Positions 38,300 through 45,865 of a stretch of DNA of 64,000 bases are shown here, in pieces. The DNA comes from Pseudobacteriovorax sp. (GTDB lineage: Bacteria > Bdellovibrionota_B > Oligoflexia > Oligoflexales > Oligoflexaceae). The stretch is taken from assembly GCA_013215145.1 (NCBI GenBank), contig JABSRP010000030.1:55279-119278 (forward strand), read 5' to 3'. The translations under genes and the position numbers were made by a program. Position 1 is the stretch's first letter, and each line of letters begins with the position of its first letter. The notes under the pieces were generated by a model. The model ran no database searches, had not been told where the DNA came from, and saw only the letters and a program-made list of their open reading frames with translations.

Positions 38300-39262
38300 A
38301 TGAAGATTCAAGCAATTTCGCTACTATTACTTGGTAGTGTAGCGGTACAAGGATGTGGATCGAAGAAATCTGAAAAAAACGATGATGCCGTCGTTAATGT
38401 TGAAAACTTGGAAAAGGATGCGGCTAATGCAGCTGCTACCTCTGCACAGTCTGTGCAAACATCAGAATCCCAGTCACAATCCGATACTGATGAAGATGGT
38501 CCCACAAAAACTTGCGAGACTAGAATTCTAGATTTTGATAATGCAGCTGACGGATCCGTAATTCCGGCTGGTGCTCCATTAGTCGACCAATATGCTGATT
38601 GGGGCGTTTCATTTGACGTCCAAAACCGATCCAGTCATCGACCAGATCTCGGCATTACCTTTGATTCTAGCTCGCCGACAGGCGGTGATGAGGATCTTCG
38701 GACACCTTCAAACAAAGATGCCAGTGGCAATACTGGAGCCTTGTCAAACCTATTAATTATCGCCGAAAACGATAAAGACGAAAATGGTGATGGCCTCGTA
38801 GACGACCCAGATGATAATTCAAACGGAGGCAAGATTATATTGAATTTTGCCGAAGAAACAAGAGTTAACTCAATTAAGCTGATTGATATTGAAGAAAGCG
38901 GTGGGTATATTGCTCTATTGGCTGCTGATGGTAGCGAACTAGAAAAACAGACTATCTCGGCCCTAGGCGATAATACTGTCCAAACAGTAGATTTTTCGAC
39001 AGACCTTGCCGTAAGTAGCATGAAAATTAAGCTCAAAGGCTCCTCTGCAGTGGATGATGTCAATCTCTGCGTTGGAGAGGTTGGTCCTGGCAAAGACGAC
39101 GATGAAGATGGTCCTGGTAAGGACGACGACGAAGACGGACCTGGTAAAGACGATGATCCGAGTCAAGACGACGATCAGGATGATACTCCTGATGAAGACG
39201 GACCAGGCAAAGATGAGGACGAAGGTCCTAATAAAGACGATGATGGCCCATCGAAAAAATAG
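38300..39262 (+). CDS. Lipoprotein with beta domain and acidic GKDDDED repeats
   Basis: 320 residues, lipoprotein signal ending AVQGC. After a Ser/Gln-rich linker, residues about 70-255 form a beta-sandwich-like domain (TRILDFDNAADGS, KIILNFAEETRVNSIKLIDIEESGGYIALLAADG), as in carbohydrate-binding PEP-CTERM-type modules. An internal Asp run (NDKDENGDGLVDDPDDN) looks like a thrombospondin type 3 calcium loop. The last 60 residues repeat GPGKDDDED at least three times, giving a strongly acidic tail. Probably a surface, calcium-binding protein. Intrinsic terminator follows. Confidence 0.75.
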   Translation: MKIQAISLLLLGSVAVQGCGSKKSEKNDDAVVNVENLEKDAANAAATSAQSVQTSESQSQSDTDEDGPTKTCETRILDFDNAADGSVIPAGAPLVDQYADWGVSFDVQNRSSHRPDLGITFDSSSPTGGDEDLRTPSNKDASGNTGALSNLLIIAENDKDENGDGLVDDPDDNSNGGKIILNFAEETRVNSIKLIDIEESGGYIALLAADGSELEKQTISALGDNTVQTVDFSTDLAVSSMKIKLKGSSAVDDVNLCVGEVGPGKDDDEDGPGKDDDEDGPGKDDDPSQDDDQDDTPDEDGPGKDEDEGPNKDDDGPSKK

Positions 39263-39286
39263 GCTTTTTCATACTCGAACTCATAT

Positions 39287-39325
39287 TCTTGCGGTCTATC
39301 TCTCATAGGCCGCAAGATTTTTTTT
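39287..39325 (+). terminator. Intrinsic terminator
   Basis: TCTTGCGG and CCGCAAGA form an 8-bp stem, extended inside by CTAT/ATAG pairing, followed by eight T. It terminates the acidic lipoprotein gene. Confidence 0.9.
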
Positions 39326-39690
39326 GTTCCGATCCATTTTGAACTTTCCAGACTGCGTTCTCGTCACCCATACTCCTCACCGTACTAGTTGTACTGTCTC
39401 GTCGTATGGGCTCCTGCGGCCTTGCTGGAAAGTCCAAAATGGATCGGAACTTGCTGTATTTGAGTTGTTACTGCGTTCTCGCTACCCTTTTTCCTCACCA
39501 TACTAGTTGTACTGTCTCGCCCGATGGGCTCCTGCGGCCTTGCTGGAAAGTCCAAAATGGATCGGAACTTGGTGTGTTTGAGTCGTTACTGCGTTCTCGT
39601 CACCCTTTTTCCTCACCATACTAGTTGTACTGTCTCGCCCGATGGGTTTCTGCGGCCTTGCGGGGAAGCTTAAATGAAATGATAGAAAAC
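39326..39690. repeat. 118-bp tandem direct repeats with inverted arms
   Basis: Units begin at 39352, 39470 and 39588 (each ACTGCGTTCTCG), an exact 118-bp period; the third decays after about 39660. Each unit contains ACTAGTTGTACTGTCTCG and CTCCTGCGGCCTTGC. A 26-base arm at 39326-39351 is the near-perfect reverse complement of arms at 39425-39450 and 39543-39568, so long hairpins can form. No spacer-like unique segments, so not a CRISPR. It lies between two convergent terminators and probably represents an intergenic mobile repeat that multiplied in place. Confidence 0.85.
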
Positions 39691-39692
39691 GC

Positions 39693-39725
39693 AAAAAAAG
39701 CCCGGCCAGTATAAACTGACCGAGC
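39693..39725 (-). terminator. Intrinsic terminator
   Basis: On the minus strand an 11-bp stem with G-U pairs (GCTCGGTCAGT against ACTGGCCGGGC, loop TTAT) is followed by seven T. It ends the H1/HU gene transcript. Confidence 0.85.
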
Positions 39726-39762
39726 AAAAGTCTAGAACAATATTTTTAAATACCGCTAAATA

Positions 39763-40257
39763 CTAGATACTTTCTTTTAGCTTTTTCAAAGAAACCGCTC
39801 TAACTGTTTTCGATGCCGGCTTTGCTTTGAACATCATCTCTTCACCAGTAAATGGGTTGATACCCTTTCTGGCTTTAGTCGCTGGTTTTTTCTTTTCAAC
39901 TAGCTTGACGACTGATAATAAATTGATTTTTTTGTGTTTTTTCAATTCAGCCGGTACGATTTCTTCGAATAGAGTGTCGAAGATATCTGCTACTTGACGT
40001 TTTGGAAGATCGTGCTTCTCAGATAGAGCGCCAATGAGCTGAGACTTTGTTACAGGTTTTGCGGAAGCTTTGTACGGCTTGCCAGCAGCGCTTGATGCTA
40101 CTTTTTTAGTTGCAGTCTTACGTGTGGTAGTCTTTTTTGTAGCTTTCTTTACTGTGGTCTTCTTCTTAGGCTTAGCTCTTTTTGCAGTCGTTTTCTTAGC
40201 AACTTTTTTCTTGGTAGCTTTAGTTTTAGCTTTCGCTTTTTTCTTCTTAACAGCCAT
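39763..40257 (-). CDS. Histone H1-like tail fused to HU-family DNA-binding domain
   Basis: 164 residues from the ATG at 40257 (GGGG six bases upstream; ATG at 40260 also possible). Residues 1-65 are a Lys/Ala/Thr tail of KKK, AKKTT and KATKKT blocks like bacterial histone H1 homologues. Residues about 70-164 are an HU/IHF-type domain: VTKSQLIGALSEKHDLPKRQVADIF, the beta-arm region RKGINPFTGEEMMFKAKPA and TVRAVSLKKLKE. Nucleoid-associated protein that should bind DNA nonspecifically with both parts. Terminator at 39693-39725. Confidence 0.92.
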   Translation of the reverse strand: MAVKKKKAKAKTKATKKKVAKKTTAKRAKPKKKTTVKKATKKTTTRKTATKKVASSAAGKPYKASAKPVTKSQLIGALSEKHDLPKRQVADIFDTLFEEIVPAELKKHKKINLLSVVKLVEKKKPATKARKGINPFTGEEMMFKAKPASKTVRAVSLKKLKESI

Positions 40258-41173
40258 CATATACCCCTTATGTTGAATGGTTAGTTTATTCTGCACAGCT
40301 TTTAGCTTAGTGTCAATAAATCTTAAAGGTTTTTTACCTATATTTTTCGATATTTTTTGATTTTTTCTGCTTAACCTTGTGTTTAGATCGCATTGAACTC
40401 ATAGGGCCGAAATACGAAAAAGCCTATGTATAAAGGTTTTTGACTGATTTTAGAAAGGTCTCTGAGACTCAAATCGAGACCTAGTGCATCGGAAAAATTT
40501 TTTTGTAAAATCTATGTTTGTTTTGGCTTTGTTCATGAATTTAAAGCTGAAACCTTCTTTTAAACGAGTAGAGATCATCCAAAAGTGGTCCAAATGGATC
40601 TGATGATCTCAGTGACTGCTGTAAAAATAGTCCCAAATTGATGCCATCGGTTTATCAGCGACGCGGAGTTCTCGTCGGATTTCAAATATATCGAGAAATA
40701 TAGTCTCGTTTTATTATTAGACCATGGGATACATCTGGTGCTTTGGGGTGGAATTCAGAAAGAAAAAGCCTTCGCTTTCCTTATGTACCGGCAGCTGTTC
40801 GAACCTGACCCTATTTGAAGGTCTTCAAAGCTTTATGGCAAAGCTTATACGAAGAGTAAGATTCTGGGGATCGATGAACCTTGGAGACACTATGTTTAGG
40901 GCTTTGCCTTAGGTTTTTCCTGTTTTTACTATGTCAGAAATAGATCGCCCTCTTGCGGACCTAAGCTACAGACAATGAATTCTTCCCCTGGGGATGAAAG
41001 CAAACGTCTCGGTCTCTATCCGGGAAATACCTGTTAGTTATCTTAGTCCTTGACTCCAGTTGGTTTTAGGTGGGTCGTATTGGACTATAATCATAGCCTA
41101 AAAAAAAGAATTCTAAATCTTGCCCAAGAATTTCCGATCCCCTCGTTGCCACATTCTAGAGGGGAAATATCTT
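40258..41173. other. Long intergenic region without a recognised gene
   Basis: About 915 bp. The first part holds the promoter of the H1/HU gene. A 62-codon frame at 40724-40912 has no good ribosome site and no recognisable motif; I do not call it. The block AAGCTTTATGGCAAAGCTTA near 40830 forms a small imperfect dyad. Nothing else stands out. Confidence 0.45.
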
Positions 41174-41995
41174 ATGCGTTTAACGACAAGCTTGTCCGCA
41201 GTATCTCTGGGGCTGCTCTTAAGTCAATGCGGAGTACCCGCAGAGGAGCAAGACTTCACAACAGATTCTGTATCAGGACCTCTTAAAGTCAAGGTGATTC
41301 AAGATCAAGCCAGTATCGACGTTATCACTGACAGTCAATCGGCGGACGTCATCTCCGTTGATGCTCCAGAGGAGCTCGAAGCAGCACCAACACCGACACA
41401 ACCAGAGGTAGTTGCACCACCTCCCACAGCAAACACGCCTCAACCAACAGGATTTTCTTCCTACCGTATTGCCGTCTCCGAAATGAAGCAAGACTGTTCG
41501 GGGGATACAGTAGGCATCGAAGGCTTAAGGATGTATCGAGCTGGTATTCTGTTGGAGGATAGCTTCAAAAACTACCCAAACAGCCCGCTTGAGCAATATA
41601 GTCGCGGTAAGATAGGCGTTTACGACACCCAAGTGAGCGCAAGCGGTAGTTTTGATGATTTTTATCCGTTTGAAGTGTTTGGTGGTGGTTTTGGAGCGGG
41701 ATGGTTTTCGCCGCGAGATTCCTTTACTGATAATGAGAGTCCGTCGCCCGCTCTGGTTAGCGTGTGGGTTCAGATCTCCTTTGGGCAACAGAAAGTCGTC
41801 GTTGATTCGATTTTCCTAGATGGGGGATCCTCAGATATGGCGGGTTTTGAAGCCTGCGCTCCTTCACGATTCCAAGTTTTGGGAAGCAACGATGGAGTTG
41901 CCTGGGAAGTTTTGGCAAATGCAGCCATGGACACCCAGCAGGGCGTGACAGTGACTTTGGATCAAAGTAAATCGATTATTGCATCGGCGGAGTAG
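41174..41995 (+). CDS. Lipoprotein with discoidin-like C-terminal domain
   Basis: 273 residues from the ATG at 41174 (AGGGG upstream), lipoprotein signal ending LLLSQC. A Pro/Thr linker (about 70-95: PTPTQPEVVAPPPTANTPQPT) leads to a C-terminal beta-sandwich with PSRFQVLGSNDGVAWEVLANA, the typical signature of discoidin/F5-8 type C carbohydrate-binding modules. Likely surface exposed and sugar binding. A strong bidirectional terminator follows. Confidence 0.7.
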   Translation: MRLTTSLSAVSLGLLLSQCGVPAEEQDFTTDSVSGPLKVKVIQDQASIDVITDSQSADVISVDAPEELEAAPTPTQPEVVAPPPTANTPQPTGFSSYRIAVSEMKQDCSGDTVGIEGLRMYRAGILLEDSFKNYPNSPLEQYSRGKIGVYDTQVSASGSFDDFYPFEVFGGGFGAGWFSPRDSFTDNESPSPALVSVWVQISFGQQKVVVDSIFLDGGSSDMAGFEACAPSRFQVLGSNDGVAWEVLANAAMDTQQGVTVTLDQSKSIIASAE

Positions 41996-42005
41996 GGGTA
42001 AAAAA

Positions 42006-42037
42006 AAGACCTTAGGGCGATACCTTAAGGTCTTTTT
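42006..42037. terminator. Bidirectional intrinsic terminator
   Basis: AAGACCTTA and TAAGGTCTT form a 9-bp stem with an 11-base loop; T5 follows on the plus strand and seven A precede it, giving T7 on the minus strand. It separates the convergent genes ending at 41995 and 42070. Confidence 0.9.
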
Positions 42038-42069
42038 AGTCACTCGAAAGGCTTAGCCGCTAGCGAAAA

Positions 42070-43182
42070 CTAATCATAGCGGTTAAATATAATGCTGATA
42101 TTTGGGTTTGCACCTGACCAAATAAAGGCATAGTAACCGCCTTGTTCTGGAGTGATAACGCAGGCATCGAGTCCAGTTTGTCCTAGAAAGCGGCAGTTGA
42201 CCTCCCGCATGGGGTATTCAAAGATCTTCTTTTGGCAACTATCTTCGAAATAACCTACAGACTGATTTTCTACCAATTCGCGAAGGGTCTCGGCCATGAT
42301 GAATCGTTTGTCACGAGCAGGAAGCCATTTAGAAATATTTACCGGATGGATCTGACTGTCTAATCCTCCGTCCAAAAGTCCGTCATAGCAGAAGACAGGA
42401 TCTGGCAAAAATAGTGTTTGCCAATTATATTCATAGGATATTCCAGGAATGGATTCGGGTTCTGGCGCTGTTAATGGGCTTACAACCACTCTCGCAGAGT
42501 CAACGAAGTCCTTTACCACAGCCACCCTAAAATCACCCTGAACAGATCCACAAATAGGGTTCGCTTTGGGAAAACTTGCGCAAACAAATGGCGTTGCTGC
42601 TGGCTCGATGGTCTTACATGATGTCTTACGGCTGAATTCTTGGATAAATTCTTTAAAGAAAACCTGGGCGAAGGTCTCAGTATTCTCAGCTTCATAGAAA
42701 ATATCAGCAACACTGTTACCCAAGATGGGTTTTTCTTGGAGGATTTGAAGGCAGGAAAGCTCTGAAAATGGGACTTGCTCCGCTGCCAAAGGTAGCATAG
42801 CCGGCTCCACAAAGTCAGAGATGCAGTTAGAAACAGCATCGTAAAGTGGTTCGGCGTACGTTGCTCCAGTAGAACGATAACGGATGATGTCGCGGCGTGA
42901 AACGAGACCCGGTAGCTCACAGATCAGAGTGTTTGCGGGATAGGTTTCACTTTGAAATTCGTAACCCTGAGCGATCAACTCAATCTCGCAGCCTTTCTTG
43001 TCCGATGGACAAGTCAAGGCCTTAAATGCGATCTCAAGATCGCCACCACACCAGCTATCACCGCAGATATTGTTAAGAGCTGAAAGCACAACTAGTTCTT
43101 CCTGCTCACTGATTTTCGACGTCGAGCCTAATACAGGAGTCCCAATGACTAAGAGACAGCTTATCATTTTAAGTATTTTCAT
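42070..43182 (-). CDS. Secreted protein of unknown function
   Basis: 370 residues from the ATG at 43182, where a signal peptide starts (KILKMISCLLVIGTPVLG-S). The mature part is Cys-rich (about 17 Cys: CGDSWCGGD, CPSDKKGCEIE, CELPGLV, CSFPKANPICG), so probably disulfide-stabilised in the periplasm or outside. I recognise no family. Divergent from the secreted gene at 43621, which has a similar Cys-rich opening (LTCDFGF, CYAQTRKFCEV). Confidence 0.7.
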   Translation of the reverse strand: MKILKMISCLLVIGTPVLGSTSKISEQEELVVLSALNNICGDSWCGGDLEIAFKALTCPSDKKGCEIELIAQGYEFQSETYPANTLICELPGLVSRRDIIRYRSTGATYAEPLYDAVSNCISDFVEPAMLPLAAEQVPFSELSCLQILQEKPILGNSVADIFYEAENTETFAQVFFKEFIQEFSRKTSCKTIEPAATPFVCASFPKANPICGSVQGDFRVAVVKDFVDSARVVVSPLTAPEPESIPGISYEYNWQTLFLPDPVFCYDGLLDGGLDSQIHPVNISKWLPARDKRFIMAETLRELVENQSVGYFEDSCQKKIFEYPMREVNCRFLGQTGLDACVITPEQGGYYAFIWSGANPNISIIFNRYD

Positions 43183-43620
43183 AGAATTATGTCTTTCCAA
43201 TTGCAATTTGTAAAAACGGGAGAGGATAATACGAAAAAATAGTAACCATGTCCATAGGATTCCGAACGGTGATCGCATTAAATCATAGGGTTTTTAGACA
43301 AGCTCAAAGCATTGAGTGGCAATGTTACCCTTACGTAAGACTTGGGTCCTCTAAACCCAATCATGTTTCACCATGACTTCGGTGATTGACTCCTTGGTCA
43401 AGTGGGAGGCTCCATATGTACTTGAAAATATTGACTATAAATCGTCTTTCTCAGCTGCGAGAGGATCGACATTGAGCCGTCTTGCTCAATCATGGTCTTT
43501 AGCTGGCTGAAAACGTTCACCGTGGCTCTCAAAAGCTCTCCACCGGGTTCCAATCCCTACCTTTTTTTGGTATCTACCTGTCGTCGCTACAGAATTTTTA
43601 AATTATCACAGAGAATCTCT
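43183..43620. other. Intergenic region between divergent secreted-protein genes
   Basis: 438 bp with promoters on both sides. A short dyad TTGAC-TCCTTG-GTCAA lies near 43385-43400 and could be an operator. No gene recognised. Confidence 0.4.
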
Positions 43621-44175
43621 ATGAAACTGCTTTGTCGTGGCCTTCGCACGGGCCAATTCCTATGCCTTTTGGTTTTGCTTAGTTCTTTGGCATCGCCGAG
43701 AGCTTTTGCAAAACGAGTCTTGTCACCAAGTGCCTCTCAGAGTATCTACCACTTTATGCTTACGCAATCTGATGTAGAAGTCTCAGATGACCTTTGGCTA
43801 AGTGCCGATTTTCTTTCTCTTCAGAGGCTGACAGATCACGTTTTAGGATTGACATGTGATTTTGGTTTCGCGTTCTCAGAACGCACTGGCCTTAACGAAA
43901 TATCACAAACTACCTACCGCTGCTACGCGCAGACCCGGAAGTTTTGTGAGGTTAATATTTCCCCTGGAGATGTCGAAGACTACCTTAAGCTACCGTTTCC
44001 GAGTGAATCCTGCGATGATTTTCGTCCCTTGGGAAGTGTGGGAGTTGGTACACTTAGAGTTGGTTTTGGCTCTGAGGTGGGAGATATCGCTGAATACATT
44101 GATGGTCTTCGTAGTACTTATCCTTTGGAAACGGCACTATCCCTCACGGTTCATCCTGCGGTCAAAAGATATTAG
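43621..44175 (+). CDS. Secreted Cys-containing protein of unknown function
   Basis: 184 residues from the ATG at 43621, which opens a signal peptide (RTGQFLCLLVLLSSLASPRAFA). Mature part carries five Cys (LTCDFGFAF, YRCYAQTRKFCEVN, SESCDDFRPLG), suggesting disulfides. It resembles the protein encoded divergently at 42070-43182 in its Cys-region style (NNICGDSWCGGDLEIAF against VLGLTCDFGFAF). The TIGR02147 gene starts 9 bp after its stop, so the two are an operon. Confidence 0.65.
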   Translation: MKLLCRGLRTGQFLCLLVLLSSLASPRAFAKRVLSPSASQSIYHFMLTQSDVEVSDDLWLSADFLSLQRLTDHVLGLTCDFGFAFSERTGLNEISQTTYRCYAQTRKFCEVNISPGDVEDYLKLPFPSESCDDFRPLGSVGVGTLRVGFGSEVGDIAEYIDGLRSTYPLETALSLTVHPAVKRY

Positions 44176-44184
44176 GAGATCAAG

Positions 44185-45048
44185 TTGGATCATGTCGACT
44201 CCCCATATGCTTCGCTTATTTTAAACGAAGCTAATGGAATTTCGGCACTGAAAAAACTGTTGGCTCTTCGTAAAGCCGAAGATAGCAAGGTCACCCTTTC
44301 TTATCTGACAAAGCGATTGGAAATAAAGTCTCCGAGTTACCTATCGGAAGCGCTCAATGGTAAAAAGGTCCTTAAACCCGCCTACATTGACGAGTTGATT
44401 TGTCAAACAAAAGTGTCTAATTTTGAGGCGCGTCTACTCAAAGCTCGTATCATTGCGGAAGCTAGGTCCACTAAGGATACCCTTCGCAAGGCCAAGATGG
44501 AGGAATTGGAGCAGCTTAAAAAGCAGCTATTTTTCCAGCAGGTCTCAGTACCGGAAGTCGGTAGATTTCATTTTTCGGCTCTAGTGATGGTATCTTTCTA
44601 TCTTTTTCCGGAAACCAAAGCCAGCCGTGAGCAAATTAAGAGCCTTTTTCCTCGAGATAAAGCCATTGAGGTAGATCGGGCATTGGGTCAGTTGCTTAGC
44701 TTGGGAACCCTTAAAAAAGCCGGCGATACCTTTGCTCTGCAAAAAGATATATCGGGCACAGCTCTCACCATTGCCGAAGGTAGCCGCGATTCAGAAAAAG
44801 AATTTCTACAGCAAGCGTTTATTGAGGGACTGGATCAATTAGAGCAACAATATCACCAGTCGGAAACAACCGTTTTCTTTAGCTCCTGCACCACAGTCGG
44901 TTTTGATGTTTATAAGGCCAAGCTAGAGGAATTTCGCGTTACAATGCGTTCGTTTCTTGCGGATTTATCTCAGGATGATCCTGATTTAGTGGTCAGGATT
45001 AATATCCAAATGTACCCCATTCTGAAAAAGCTAAAAAAATCGAAATGA
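44185..45048 (+). CDS. TIGR02147/DUF4423 family protein
   Basis: 287 residues with a TTG start behind AGGAG (seven-base spacing). Same architecture as the paralogue at 37072-37917: N-terminal helix-turn-helix-like KVTLSYLTKRLEIKSPSYLSEALNGKKVLKPAYIDEL, helical linker, C-terminal FFSSCTTVGFDVYKAKLEEFRVTMRSFL and VVRINIQMYPILKKLKK. Cotranscribed with the secreted protein gene 9 bp upstream, which suggests it regulates or senses that product. Function of the family unproven. Confidence 0.85.
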   Translation: MDHVDSPYASLILNEANGISALKKLLALRKAEDSKVTLSYLTKRLEIKSPSYLSEALNGKKVLKPAYIDELICQTKVSNFEARLLKARIIAEARSTKDTLRKAKMEELEQLKKQLFFQQVSVPEVGRFHFSALVMVSFYLFPETKASREQIKSLFPRDKAIEVDRALGQLLSLGTLKKAGDTFALQKDISGTALTIAEGSRDSEKEFLQQAFIEGLDQLEQQYHQSETTVFFSSCTTVGFDVYKAKLEEFRVTMRSFLADLSQDDPDLVVRINIQMYPILKKLKKSK

Positions 45049-45178
45049 AATTTCACAAATTGTGAAAACTTTGTTTGTGAAAGATCCAAAAAAGTTTGAT
45101 TGTGCGGCGTAGTCCATTTGTTTTCCCCTCGTACCTGGGTCCCTTTTCGACTCATAAACCTAAACAAGGAATTAAATT

Positions 45179-45811
45179 ATGACTATGGTATCTAAGATTC
45201 TTTCGGCAGCAATTGCTGCAGCTTTCGTTTCAGTTCCTGCATTTGCAGAGATTGATCTGTCCAAAGATGTTGATCTGCAAACTGATTAAGCAGAGCTTGT
45301 AGTCGGTGAAAACTACTTGGTTTCTACCTTCTCTCACTCATTAACCATTGAAGTGGTTGACATTCAGGATTACCGTTGCCCAAGAGATGCCTTCTGCATA
45401 TGGCAAGGGCTTGCTTCCGCTGCTCTCGTTGTTACCGATCATAACTCTCAAGATGTTGTTGAGTCTGAACTCTTCGTTGGTACATTTGGCCAAGAAACTG
45501 CAAATAGCTTGACCGTCGATGGTGTGGAAATCAGCTTAGCAAATGTACTTCCAGAGCCTACATTGGAGCCTAGCGAAGCTATTAAAACCGCTATCCTCTC
45601 TATCAAATTTCCAAAAGTAGACTGCCGTAGCGCTGTTCCACAGTTCTGTACACTTCAGTATGACCCAGTGACTTGCGACTATTACGGTCAAGAGATTTTT
45701 GGTTCGAACAGCTGTTTTGCTTCTTTGAATGCGCAAAACGTCGCTTGTAGCGCTGATCAGCCGTTTGTACCTTCTGCACTAAAATGCACCAGGAATGGTT
45801 TTGGTCTATAA
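45179..45811 (+). pseudogene. Secreted CP-x-D-x-x-CIWQG protein broken by an in-frame stop
   Basis: ATG at 45179 (AAGGA upstream) starts a clean signal peptide (SKILSAAIAAAFVSVPAFA-E), but codon 37 is TAA (45287-45289) after VDLQTD. The same frame then stays open for 173 codons to 45811: AELVVGENYLVSTFSHSL, RCPRDAFCIWQGLASAALVV and three further Cys pairs. The RCP-x4-C-(I/V)-W-x-G-x-A motif marks a known group of small secreted domains. One base change would restore 210 residues. Translation from the internal TTG would lose the signal peptide. Confidence 0.75.
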
Positions 45812-45833
45812 GTATAAATATTAGACCAAAGTT

Positions 45834-45865
45834 TAGGAGGAGCTAACGGCTCCTCCTATTTTTTT
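45834..45865 (+). terminator. Intrinsic terminator
   Basis: TAGGAGGAGC and GCTCCTCCTA form a perfect 10-bp stem with loop TAACG, followed by seven T. It follows the disrupted secreted-protein gene and touches the stop of the convergent carotenoid oxygenase gene. Confidence 0.92.

Noticed and set aside
39406..39624. Repeat-containing frames across the 118-bp units
   Set aside because: Open frames here follow from the repeat itself; no ribosome site and no protein-like composition.
39326..39690. CRISPR array
   Set aside because: The 118-bp units are repeated along their whole length, with no unique spacers and no cas genes nearby.
40724..40912. 62-codon frame in the long gap after the H1/HU gene
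   Set aside because: No ribosome site, no recognisable motif, unlike its neighbours in composition.
44970..45167. Minus-strand frame opposite the end of the second TIGR02147 gene
   Set aside because: Shadow frame overlapping a supported gene and a promoter region.
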